A DNA stretch of 64,000 nt from NCBI GenBank assembly GCA_002256345.1, contig NKIY01000009.1, positions 124,001-188,000 of the forward strand. The letters are read 5' to 3'. Numbering within the stretch: the first letter of the stretch is position 1; every line of letters starts with the position of its first letter. Positions 34,537 through 42,910 of the stretch are shown here, piece by piece. The notes under the pieces were generated by a model that was given only the letters and a program-made list of their open reading frames with translations, searched no databases and was not told the origin of the DNA. The stretch comes from Bradyrhizobiaceae bacterium PARB1 (GTDB taxonomy: Bacteria > Pseudomonadota > Alphaproteobacteria > Rhizobiales > Xanthobacteraceae). Made by a program: the position numbers and the translations under genes.

Positions 34537-36231
34537 ATGAAAAGCTTGCGATTCGAAAACATCTGGCTGTTGTCAAAGAAGGAGGAACGCGCAAGGAAGG
34601 TGAAATTCGAGACGACAAATCTGATCGTCGGAATGAATCACACCGGAAAATCGAGTCTGATTAAATCGCTATTTGTAACTTTAGGGGCTGCGCCGGAAGG
34701 AAATCTTGCTGACTGGGACAAAGATGCGGTGACGTTAGTTGAGTTTTCGGTAGATGGCGTGACGTTCAAGGTCGTCCATCAGAATGGTTGTCGAGCGATC
34801 TTTGACAGTGATGGCAGCTTGCTGGCTTCGGCGGTCAATCATGCGAATTGGACGTCTATATTTGCCGACGTTAGCAATTTCAATCTTGTTTTGCCGGAGA
34901 AAAAAACCGACGCGGTGGTTAAAGCTGACGCACGTTGTTTCTTTTTGCCGTTCTACATAAATCAGGATGGTAGCTGGTTGTCAGGCTGGGATACATTTGT
35001 AGGGTTGCAGCAATATAAGACGCCCGTTGGTGCTATTCTTGATTATTTTACGGGTGTTAAGCCGCCTGAATGGTATCAGGTAAATTCTGAGAAGGCGCTG
35101 GTGCAGCGTGATTTGGATGCGCATCGCCAAGAGCATGCGTTGGTTTCGCGATTTCGCGAGCGTTTCAGTAAAACGATGTCGTTGTCTGGGCCCAAGTTTG
35201 ATTCTCAAATCTTCGACCAAGATATCTCTCGGCTGGTTCAAGAAGTAAGTGAACTAAATTCGGAGCAGGAGAAGCTCCGTGATGTTGCTGTTCGCGAGCG
35301 AGAGACGGCGAATAGTGCTCTTCTTCAAGCCAATCTGGCGATCCACGCGCTGGCTGTTTACGATAATGACTCATCGTACTTGCGAGACATTGAGCATGAC
35401 GACTTGGTCTGCCCAACATGTGGTGCTGAGCATGATAAGTCTTTCATGGCGATGTTGAATTATGCCGAAGATGCTCGTGTTTTACGTCAGCTGGCCGTTA
35501 GGCTGAAGGTGGATGCGAGAAATGCTAATAATCAGTACGAAGAGACGAAGAAGAAAGTACGTGATTTAGAAAGTCGCTACGCTTCGGTCTCTAATTTGCT
35601 CAGTACTCGGCGGGGTGACCTGGAATTCGGTGACGTTGTGCGAAGTATGGGCGCCGAGGCTGCATTCGCAATGTTTGAGAAGGATCTTGACGCTCTGAAA
35701 GGAGACATCGACGCGTGTCTTATCCAGATCGATGAGTTCGATCAGCAGCTAAAAGAGCTTACAAATGCAAAGCGTTCGAAAGAAATTCTGAAATTATTCC
35801 GAGCGTCTTATGCCGCCGCAATGACGGCTCTTTCCACATCTGCGGCTAACGCGGAAAAGGCTCGGCTTACTAGTAAGCCAAATGTTTCGGGCAGCGGCGG
35901 CCCTCGCACTATCCTAGCTTACTATTCAGCGCTATGGCGTACATGTTTTGGTCAGTACGGCTCTTATTCCGTTCCGCTTGTTATAGATTCTCCGCAGCAG
36001 CAAGGTCAGGATGTAGAGAATTTGCCGCGGATGATTAGGTACATAGCCAAAGATATGCCAAGCGGTGCTCAGGTTATTCTCGGGGTGGAAACGCCTACTT
36101 CTGAGAAATTCGACCAAGTTATTGAACTATCTGAGCCCTACCGTCTTCTAGAGACAAAAGCTTTTGCTGAAGTTGATAGCGTTGTGCTCCCATACTTGGA
36201 TAAAATGCATCTCAGTTTGCTCAGCACATAA
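34537..36231 (+). CDS. Rad50/SMC-like ATPase, candidate defence sensor
   Basis: 564-residue ABC/SMC-type ATPase. Start at 34537 with AGGA 10 bases upstream; a TTG at 34510 is the alternative. Walker A GMNHTGKS at residues 32-39; coiled-coil regions around about 200-290 and 310-430, separated by CPTCGAEH at residues 292-299, resembling a Rad50 zinc hook; a degenerate ABC signature SGSGGPR at 451-457; Walker B VPLVIDSPQQQ ending in Asp484, where the residue after it is Ser rather than the usual Glu. It is shorter than most SMC proteins. AT-rich (35401-35460 has 28 G/C of 60). Paired with the nuclease gene, it is probably the invader- or DNA-end-sensing part of a two-gene defence module. Confidence 0.82.
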   Translation: MKSLRFENIWLLSKKEERARKVKFETTNLIVGMNHTGKSSLIKSLFVTLGAAPEGNLADWDKDAVTLVEFSVDGVTFKVVHQNGCRAIFDSDGSLLASAVNHANWTSIFADVSNFNLVLPEKKTDAVVKADARCFFLPFYINQDGSWLSGWDTFVGLQQYKTPVGAILDYFTGVKPPEWYQVNSEKALVQRDLDAHRQEHALVSRFRERFSKTMSLSGPKFDSQIFDQDISRLVQEVSELNSEQEKLRDVAVRERETANSALLQANLAIHALAVYDNDSSYLRDIEHDDLVCPTCGAEHDKSFMAMLNYAEDARVLRQLAVRLKVDARNANNQYEETKKKVRDLESRYASVSNLLSTRRGDLEFGDVVRSMGAEAAFAMFEKDLDALKGDIDACLIQIDEFDQQLKELTNAKRSKEILKLFRASYAAAMTALSTSAANAEKARLTSKPNVSGSGGPRTILAYYSALWRTCFGQYGSYSVPLVIDSPQQQGQDVENLPRMIRYIAKDMPSGAQVILGVETPTSEKFDQVIELSEPYRLLETKAFAEVDSVVLPYLDKMHLSLLST

Positions 36232-36260
36232 CGTCTCGATTGTTCTAAATGTGCTCGAAC

Positions 36261-36300
36261 TAACAAAACGGCCGGATCTCGCGATCCGGCCGTTTTGTTA
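36261..36300. terminator. Strong bidirectional terminator
   Basis: Perfect 18-base stem (36261-36278 with 36283-36300) around TCGC, with AAAA and TTTT at the stem ends. It closes the nuclease-ATPase module on the plus strand and rpmB on the minus strand. Confidence 0.93.
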
Positions 36301-36371
36301 ATTCTGATACGAAGCTGCGCCGTTGCGACGCGCCGTCCTTCAGCTCAGGCAGCTCACGCCGCCCAAAAACC

Positions 36372-36668
36372 TCAGGCAGCCTTGGCTTCGGCCTGCTTCT
36401 TCTCGATGGCGCGCTTGAGCAGCACGGCCTTGGCGGAGAGCTCGCTCTCCTTCGCCGCGTTCAGGTAAGCGTCGAAACCACCGCGGTGGTCCACCGACTT
36501 CACGGCATTGGCGGAGACGCGCAGGCGCACGCCGCGGCCGAGCGCGTCGGAAATGAAGGTCACATTGACCAGGTTCGGCAGAAACCGGCGCTTGGTCTTG
36601 ATGTTCGAATGGCTCACCTTGTGGCCGACCTGCGGGCCCTTCAGTGTCAGTTCACAACGCCGGGACAT
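36372..36668 (-). CDS. rpmB: 50S ribosomal protein L28
   Basis: 98-residue L28: [56 protein letters not shown]. The C-terminal extension is normal for alphaproteobacteria. Only one of the usual bacterial zinc-ribbon cysteine pairs' residues (Cys5) is seen, so it is likely a zinc-free form. Monocistronic, ending 71 bp before the bidirectional terminator. Confidence 0.97.
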   Translation of the reverse strand: MSRRCELTLKGPQVGHKVSHSNIKTKRRFLPNLVNVTFISDALGRGVRLRVSANAVKSVDHRGGFDAYLNAAKESELSAKAVLLKRAIEKKQAEAKAA

Positions 36669-37060
36669 GGCGAAAATCCTCTGTCATCCCCGCCTGCAGC
36701 CAGTTGGCCGGGCAGGGGTTCAAAAATCACGTCCATTTCAGGAGCCGCGGACGTATAGGGTTTGGAGCTGCAAACGTCAAGACGGAGTCATCCAGATGAC
36801 ATCTATCTGGTGACACGCGCCCGGAACCGGACATCTGGCACCGGCCCGCCCGAGGGGCGACCGCGCTGGCAACGCCGGCTCTATAGCCTGCCTTGGCCGG
36901 CGATACCACCGCGAATTGCCGGAAAGCGCGCGCGGGCGTTGGAAAGCCGCGCAGTTCCCATCATATAAAGGACGTATTCCGGCCGGACACGAAGGATCGG
37001 CCGCGCCATCTGCACGCACAAGCTGCGGCCCGGCAGACCAGACGTGAGGTAAGACGAGAC
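36669..37060. other. 392-bp gene-free region between rpmB and the DUF3108 gene
   Basis: Divergent promoter region. Short open frames on both strands lack ribosome sites or family resemblance. No repeat or RNA gene recognised. Confidence 0.6.
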
Positions 37061-37939
37061 GTGCACGGCCCCGGCCCCCGCAACACAGGATTCTGGACCC
37101 GGCTGCCTCTGCCTCGGTTGACCATGGCAGGTGCGGCCCTCATCGCGGCGCTGGCCGGCATGGCGGCGCCCGCGCAGGCGCAGGGCAGGGTCGAGGCCAA
37201 ATATGAAGCCAGCCTCGCCGGCATTCCCGTCGGCAAGGGCACCTGGGCCATCGATATCGGCGAGGATCAATACAGCGCGGCCGCCACCGGCGGCACCGCG
37301 GGCCTCTTGAAGGCATTTTCCGGCGGCTCGGGTTTCGGCCAGGCGCAGGGGCGCGTGGTGGCGGGCACGCTGTCGCCCACCAACTATTCCGCGACGACGA
37401 CCTCGGCGAAGAAATCCGAGGTGATCAAGATGCTGATCGCCCTCGGCTATGTGAAAGAGTTTTCCATCGAGCCGGAGCCGCCGGAGGACCCCGAGCGGAT
37501 CAAGGTCACCGATGCGCATCGCCGCAATGTGATCGATCCGATGACCGGCTCGCTGCTGCGCGTAAATGGCACCGGCGAATTGCTGGCGCCGGATTCGTGC
37601 CGGACCGGGACGGCGATCTTCGATGGCCGCATGCGCTATGACATCAAGCTCGATTACAAGCGGATGGAGCAGGTGAAGGCCGAGAAGGGCTATCACGGCC
37701 CGGCCATCGTCTGCGCGGTCTACTTCACCCCCATCGCCGGCTATGTGCCGGACCGCGCCGCGATCAAATATCTCGCCGCCCAGCGCAACATGGAGGCGTG
37801 GCTGGTTCCCGTCGCCGGCACCCGCGTGCTGGTGCCCTATCGCGTGACCATCCCGACCCCGCTCGGCCAGGCGATGCTGGAGGCGACCGAATTCGTGACC
37901 ACGGCGACGCCGGCGCGGGCGGTGGCGAAGACGAATTAG
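37061..37939 (+). CDS. DUF3108 exported protein
   Basis: 292-residue protein. A GTG start at 37061 follows GAGGT at a suitable distance; an ATG at 37124 is the alternative. The N-terminus has a signal peptide ending AALAGMAAPAQAQ. The mature part has the DUF3108 pattern of YEASLAGIPVGKGTWAIDI, then YSATTTSAKKSEVIKM, and later CRTGTAIFDGRMRYDIKL and GYHGPAIVCAVYFTPIAGY. The family is periplasmic with unknown function. It stands alone; the helicase gene begins 378 bp downstream. Confidence 0.85.
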   Translation: MHGPGPRNTGFWTRLPLPRLTMAGAALIAALAGMAAPAQAQGRVEAKYEASLAGIPVGKGTWAIDIGEDQYSAAATGGTAGLLKAFSGGSGFGQAQGRVVAGTLSPTNYSATTTSAKKSEVIKMLIALGYVKEFSIEPEPPEDPERIKVTDAHRRNVIDPMTGSLLRVNGTGELLAPDSCRTGTAIFDGRMRYDIKLDYKRMEQVKAEKGYHGPAIVCAVYFTPIAGYVPDRAAIKYLAAQRNMEAWLVPVAGTRVLVPYRVTIPTPLGQAMLEATEFVTTATPARAVAKTN

Positions 37940-38317
37940 CGCGCGGACGCACTGCCTCCGTGTTGCCGCAAGAAATGCGTGCGGGAAGGCGGAGAACCGC
38001 GATTTTGCCGGCGGTTTCCTGAGGCAAACCTGCGGCGGCTGCGGCAGCCCGGCGTTTTTCTTGCGGCGCTGTTGACTCTTCGGCCGTTCGGAGTCCGCCT
38101 GATCAGGTGTTATGCACACGAATCCACAGGCCTTGTTGCCGTGTCACAAACTTGATCTAGTAAGGAAATCCAACGCGCGCCGCGACATCTTGGGGCTGAA
38201 GGGCTGTGAGCGGTGCGGAGTCACCGATTCGGGCCGCTTTCGTTCCGGAGTCGTTCTGAATCGCAGCTTTTGCCGCCTTTGCCTTGACAGAAGGCCACTC
38301 GGAAATACCTGAAAAAC
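37940..38317. other. 378-bp gene-free region before the helicase gene
   Basis: No gene is supported. A 66-codon frame from 38112 has two CxxC pairs but no ribosome site and runs into the helicase leader. No repeat or structured RNA was recognised. Confidence 0.5.
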
Positions 38318-41300
38318 ATGGCCTTTTCCTCTCCGCCCGGCACCGCCCGGGCCTCCGGCGCCGGCGTCACCGCCGTCCTCGGCCCCACCAATACCGGCAA
38401 GACCCATCTTGCGATCGAACGGATGCTGGCGCATCCCTCTGGAATCATTGGACTTCCGCTGAGATTGCTGGCCCGTGAGGTGTATAACAAGATCCTCGCC
38501 AGGGTCGGCCCCGAAGCAGTCGCCCTGGTCACCGGCGAAGAGAAGATCAAACCGGCCAAACCACGATATTGGGTATCCACTGTCGAGGCGATGCCACGAG
38601 ATCTTGATGTTTCGTTCCTGGCCGTGGACGAAATCCAGATCGCTGCCGACCTCGAACGCGGTCATGTTTTCACCGACCGCATTCTGAATCGCCGCGGCCG
38701 CGATGAAACCCTGCTGCTCGGCGCCGCCACGATGCGCCCGATCGTCGAGAAATTACTCCCTGGAATCAACGTGGTAACCCGCCCGCGGTTGTCCACGCTG
38801 GAATTCGCTGGCGACCGCAAAATCACCCGCCAGCCGCGCCGCACCGCCATTGTCGCGTTTTCCGCCGACGAAGTTTACGCCATCGCCGAACTCATCAAGC
38901 GCCAGCACGGCGGCGCTGCCGTCGTCCTCGGAAGTCTTTCTCCGCGCACGAGAAATGCCCAGGTCGAGCTGTTTCAGAGCGGCGATGTCGACTATCTCGT
39001 CGCCACCGATGCGGTCGGCATGGGCCTCAATCTCGACGTCGATCACGTCGCTTTTGCCAGTGATCGCAAATATGACGGCTACCAATTCCGCCGTTTAACA
39101 CCTTCTGAGTTTTCGCAAATCGCCGGCCGCGCCGGCCGCGCCACGCGGAATGGTACTTTCGGCACCACCGGCCGCTGCGAGCCGTTCGAGCCCGAGCTCG
39201 TCAATCAGCTGCAGAACCACATTTTCGATCCGGTGAAAGTTCTGCAATGGCGCAATTCGAAGCTGGATTTCGCATCTATTGCGGCACTTCAGGTCTCCCT
39301 CGCCGAGCCGCCGCGCCATGAAGCGCTGACGCGCGCGCCGATCGCGGAAGATTTGCGTGTGCTCGATCATACCGCGCGTGATCATGAGGTGCGCGATATC
39401 GCGCAGGGCAAAGATGCCGTCGAGAAATTGTGGGACGCTTGCCAGATTCCCGACTACCGCCGCATCGCGCCGGCTGCGCATGCCGAACTGGTCGTCACGA
39501 TCTTCAACTTTCTGATGAAGCGCGGCCGCATTCCCGATGCCTGGTTCGGCGCCCAGATCGCGCAGGCGGATCGTACCGATGGCGATATCGATACATTATC
39601 GGGCCGGATTGCGCAGATTCGCACCTGGACCTTTGTGGCAAATCGACCTGATTGGCTCGCAGATGCCGAACATTGGCAGGGAATCTCCCGTGAACTGGAA
39701 AATAAACTGTCAGATGCCCTTCATGAGAGGCTTACAGAGCGTTTCGTTGATCGTCGTACCAGTGTATTGATGCGCCGCTTGCGGGAAAACACGATGCTAA
39801 ATACTGAAATTGGTAAGACGGGCGAAGTCGTTGTCGAGGGCCACACCATTGGCCGGCTCGATGGTTTTACATTCTTGCCCGATGCGGCCGAAGCCGGCTC
39901 CGATGCGAAGGCCTTGCAGGCCGCGGCGTCGAAAGCTCTGGCCGGCGAGATCGATGCGCGCGCGGAGAAACTCTCCAATGCGCCGGACGATCAGTTGGTG
40001 CTCACATCCGACGGTACACTGCGCTGGACCGGCGATGCGGTGGCGAAGCTTGTTGCTGCCGATGATGTGTTGCATCCACGCCTGCGCATCATCGCCGATG
40101 AGCGCCTGACCGGTGCACCGCGCGATGCCGTGCAGGCCCGTCTCGATCTGTATCTGAAGACACATATCGAAAAGCTGCTGGCTCCGCTGTTCGAGCTGGC
40201 GAAGGCCGAAGACGTCACGGGCATCGCGCGCGGCATTGCCTTCCAGCTCAACGAAGCGCTCGGCGTGCTTGAGCGGCAAAAGATCGCCGCCGAGATGAAG
40301 GATCTCGATCAGCCTTCGCGCGCCGTGCTGCGTAAGTATGGCGTGCGTTTCGGCGCCTATCACATCTACTTCCCGAATCTCTTGAAGCCCGCTGCGCGTT
40401 CGCTTGCGGCGCTTCTGTGGGCGCTGAAGCAGGACAATGTCGATATGTCGGCGCTGTCCAGCGCGCAGCATCTCGCGGGTTCCGGGCGCACCTCGTTCCC
40501 GGTCGATAAGGCTCTCGGCCGCGACGCCTATCGTGTGCTCGGCTATCGTCATGCCGGCGAGCGCGCCGTGCGTGTCGATATTCTCGAACGTCTTGCCGAC
40601 CTGATCCGTCCTGCGCTGTCCTGGCGCGAGAATTCGCCCGGCGACAAACCGGCCGGCGCCTATGACGGCCGCAGCTTCACTGTGACCCAGGCGATGACCT
40701 CACTCACTGGCTCCGCCGGCGAGGATTTTGCGTCGATCCTGCGTGCGCTCGGCTATCGCATGGAGAAGAAGCCGGCGCTGCCGCCGGCTCCGCCGAAGCC
40801 TCTCGCGGCGACGACGCCGATCGAAGCTGCGACGGCAACGGCCGAGCCGGCGACGGATATGCCTGTGTCCGATGCTGTACCGGCTGACATTGCGTCTGAG
40901 ACGGTTTCCGCTAGCGATGCTGTCGCGGCAGAGCCGGTTGCGCAGACCGAGGTGACCGAAGTCGCTGAGATCGCTGCGCCTGCCGAAGAGGCAGCGCCGT
41001 CGTCTGCGTCGCTGCTGCCGGAAGTATCGCCAGTCGTCGCTAGCGAAGCCGTCGTGGAAGCGCCTGCGGAAGCGGTGGTTCAAGAAACTGTGCAAGTCGA
41101 GGCTGCGGTTTCCGAGACGGCACTTGCCGAGACCGCGACTGCCGATGCAGAGACGCCGCCCGCCGAAGCGGCTGCGCCTGCCGAGCCCGAGATGGTCGAA
41201 GTCTGGCGTCCCGGCGGCCGCTCCGATGAACGCCGTCCGCCGCGTCATGATCGCAACCGCAACCAGCACCGCCGCGACAACAATGCGGCGCAAGGTGCAG

Positions 41301-41704
41301 CTCCGGCCGCTCAAGCCGAAGGCGCCACCAGTGAAGGCGGCCGACGTGATCACCGGGATCGTAATGGTGGCGGGGGTCGCCGCGACCGCGATGGTGATCG
41401 TGGCAACAAGGATTTCCGTCGTCCGCGTACCGATGCGCCGGAAGGCGCGCCGAACCGCGAAGCCCGCGGTGATCGTAGTGACAAGGGCGGCCGTCCGCCG
41501 CGCGATCGCGATCAGCGCTTCCAGGGTGGCAAGGGCAAGTTCGGTGGGGACAAGGGGCGCGAGGGCGGTCGTGATCGTGATCGCGGCGGTGCCACGCGTC
41601 CGTTCGCCTCGAGCGCCTCGCCGCGCGATCGTGGCGGCGCCATGGATCCGAATTCGCCTTTCGCCAAGCTCGCTGCCCTCAAGGAGCAGATGGGCAAGGA
41701 GTAA
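38318..41704 (+). CDS. Suv3-like DExH-box RNA helicase with disordered C-terminal tail
   Basis: 1128-residue superfamily 2 helicase. Motif I is LGPTNTGKTHLAIER near residue 25; AVDEIQI is motif II; LGAATMRP is motif III; YLVATDAVGMGLNLDVDHVA and SQIAGRAGRATRNGTFG are motifs V and VI. This set and the following alpha-helical region match mitochondrial Suv3-type helicases, which work with RNA-degrading enzymes; many alphaproteobacteria carry a homologue. From about residue 815 the sequence is Ala/Glu/Pro-rich, and the last 130 residues are Arg/Gly/Asp-rich (RRDRDGDRGNKDFRRPRTD), probably an RNA-binding tail. Possible roles are RNA turnover or ribosome assembly. It is followed by an S4 RNA-binding protein. 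Confidence 0.9.
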   Translation: MAFSSPPGTARASGAGVTAVLGPTNTGKTHLAIERMLAHPSGIIGLPLRLLAREVYNKILARVGPEAVALVTGEEKIKPAKPRYWVSTVEAMPRDLDVSFLAVDEIQIAADLERGHVFTDRILNRRGRDETLLLGAATMRPIVEKLLPGINVVTRPRLSTLEFAGDRKITRQPRRTAIVAFSADEVYAIAELIKRQHGGAAVVLGSLSPRTRNAQVELFQSGDVDYLVATDAVGMGLNLDVDHVAFASDRKYDGYQFRRLTPSEFSQIAGRAGRATRNGTFGTTGRCEPFEPELVNQLQNHIFDPVKVLQWRNSKLDFASIAALQVSLAEPPRHEALTRAPIAEDLRVLDHTARDHEVRDIAQGKDAVEKLWDACQIPDYRRIAPAAHAELVVTIFNFLMKRGRIPDAWFGAQIAQADRTDGDIDTLSGRIAQIRTWTFVANRPDWLADAEHWQGISRELENKLSDALHERLTERFVDRRTSVLMRRLRENTMLNTEIGKTGEVVVEGHTIGRLDGFTFLPDAAEAGSDAKALQAAASKALAGEIDARAEKLSNAPDDQLVLTSDGTLRWTGDAVAKLVAADDVLHPRLRIIADERLTGAPRDAVQARLDLYLKTHIEKLLAPLFELAKAEDVTGIARGIAFQLNEALGVLERQKIAAEMKDLDQPSRAVLRKYGVRFGAYHIYFPNLLKPAARSLAALLWALKQDNVDMSALSSAQHLAGSGRTSFPVDKALGRDAYRVLGYRHAGERAVRVDILERLADLIRPALSWRENSPGDKPAGAYDGRSFTVTQAMTSLTGSAGEDFASILRALGYRMEKKPALPPAPPKPLAATTPIEAATATAEPATDMPVSDAVPADIASETVSASDAVAAEPVAQTEVTEVAEIAAPAEEAAPSSASLLPEVSPVVASEAVVEAPAEAVVQETVQVEAAVSETALAETATADAETPPAEAAAPAEPEMVEVWRPGGRSDERRPPRHDRNRNQHRRDNNAAQGAAPAAQAEGATSEGGRRDHRDRNGGGGRRDRDGDRGNKDFRRPRTDAPEGAPNREARGDRSDKGGRPPRDRDQRFQGGKGKFGGDKGREGGRDRDRGGATRPFASSASPRDRGGAMDPNSPFAKLAALKEQMGKE

Positions 41705-41726
41705 GACTGCTTCAGAGCTTCATCGC

Positions 41727-41866
41727 CATCCTTCGAGACGCACGCCTTTGGCGTGCTCCTCAGGATGAGGGGGAGATGGCGGCTTGGGTAGCCGGGCATC
41801 GGCGTCGCGCTCAGACCCTCACGGTGAGGAGGCGCGACAGCGCCGCCTCGAACCATGAGATGAAGC
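41727..41866. repeat. Two-module inverted-repeat element
   Basis: First hairpin 41727-41767 (CATCCTTCGAGACGCACGCC against GGCGTGCTCCTCAGGATG), second hairpin 41815-41866 (CCTCACGGTGAGGAGGCGC against GCGCCGCCTCGAACCATGAG). The same two modules occur in opposite order and strand at 51912-52022. Non-coding. Confidence 0.75.
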
Positions 41867-41899
41867 GCTCCAGCAGAAGTGCTTGAACGAAGGTGGCCC

Positions 41900-42169
41900 G
41901 TGGACCGACAGCGTCTCGACAAATGGCTGTGGCATGCGCGGGTCGTCAAAGCCCGCACCAGCGCTGCTGCGCTGGTCGAGGGCGGTCAGGTCCGCGTCAA
42001 TGGCGAGCGACAGAAGTCGCCTGGCCACGGCATCAAGGTCGGCGATGTGATTACGGTCGCCCTGGATCGGGCAGTCCGGGTGATGAAAGTGGAGGGCTTT
42101 TCCGAGCGCCGCGGGGATGCAACGGCAGCCCGCGTGCTCTATACCGATTTGCAACACCCGCCGGAGTAG
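41900..42169 (+). CDS. S4-domain RNA-binding protein (HslR-like)
   Basis: 89-residue S4 protein. A GTG at 41900 is chosen as start because AAGGTGG precedes it; another GTG at 41879 is in frame. The S4 motif covers most of the protein: DRQRLDKWLWHARVVKARTS, then ALVEGGQVRVNGERQKSPGH and VGDVITVALDRAVRVMKV. HslR/Hsp15 relatives recycle free 50S subunits carrying nascent chains. It follows the Suv3-like helicase in the same direction, separated by a repeat element. Confidence 0.9.
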   Translation: MDRQRLDKWLWHARVVKARTSAAALVEGGQVRVNGERQKSPGHGIKVGDVITVALDRAVRVMKVEGFSERRGDATAARVLYTDLQHPPE

Positions 42170-42323
42170 CTATCTAGAGCGCAGTGCCGCGGTCAGAGTG
42201 GGTTTCGTGGCAAATCCTTTCATATAACGGAAACGCGCCTGACCAATCCGGCTGCAGCGCTTGCGGCAGGGGGGTGGGTGCGCTACGCACACGTCAAAAT
42301 ATCGATCGTTTCCGGAGCTTTGG

Positions 42324-42662
42324 ATGACTTACGTCGTCACCGACAACTGCATCAAGTGCAAGTACACCGACTGCGTCGAGGTGTGCCCCGTGGATTGTTT
42401 CTACGAGGGTGAGAACATGCTGGTCATTCATCCGGACGAATGCATCGATTGCGGCGTGTGCGAACCTGAATGCCCGGCAGACGCTATCAAGCCCGATACC
42501 GAAGGTGGGATCGAGAAGTGGCTCCAGATCAACCTGGAGCACGCCAAGAAGTGGCCGAACATCACCCAGAAGATCGACGAACTGCCCGAGGCCAAGGAAT
42601 TCGATGGCCAGGAAGGCAAATATGAGAAGTACTTTTCTGCTGCGCCCGGCAAAGGTGACTAG
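42324..42662 (+). CDS. fdxA: Seven-iron ferredoxin FdxA
   Basis: 112-residue ferredoxin with a 3Fe-4S site and a 4Fe-4S site. Start at 42324 after CCGGAG. Cysteine motifs: [20 protein letters not shown] and [16 protein letters not shown]. The C-terminal extension ([20 protein letters not shown]) is standard in alphaproteobacterial FdxA. It is an electron carrier of broad use. The gene lies upstream of carD in the same orientation, an order common in rhizobia. Confidence 0.97.
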   Translation: MTYVVTDNCIKCKYTDCVEVCPVDCFYEGENMLVIHPDECIDCGVCEPECPADAIKPDTEGGIEKWLQINLEHAKKWPNITQKIDELPEAKEFDGQEGKYEKYFSAAPGKGD

Positions 42663-42776
42663 GACGCAGCGTTAATGCTCTTCGTCACTCCGATACCCGT
42701 GACGACCTGAAATTTACCCTGAGGTTGATTATGACCTGCTTGCGGCCCTCCGAGGGCCTCAAGGGGGCATAAATCA

Positions 42777-42804
42777 TTGATTTTTGCGGGAAATGTGCTA
42801 TATT
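42777..42804 (+). promoter_or_regulatory. Probable sigma-70-type promoter of carD
   Basis: TTGATT at 42777-42782, 16-base spacer, TATATT at 42799-42804. Transcription would start near 42811, upstream of both candidate GTG starts. Confidence 0.55.
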
Positions 42805-42910
42805 CGGCACATTCAAGAAGCTGGACCGTCTGGTGCCGCTCGTTTTGGCCCTGCCGGGTTCCCGTTTTATAAAAATCAAACAGGGGCGCGGCAGTTTCCG
42901 CGCACAGGCC

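Noticed and set aside
33171-36231. Prophage or integrative element around the nuclease-ATPase genes
   Set aside because: No integrase, phage structural gene, tRNA boundary or flanking direct repeat was found.
38112-38312. 66-codon frame with two CxxC pairs upstream of the helicase gene
   Set aside because: No ribosome site or family resemblance; cysteine pairs can arise by chance in this composition.
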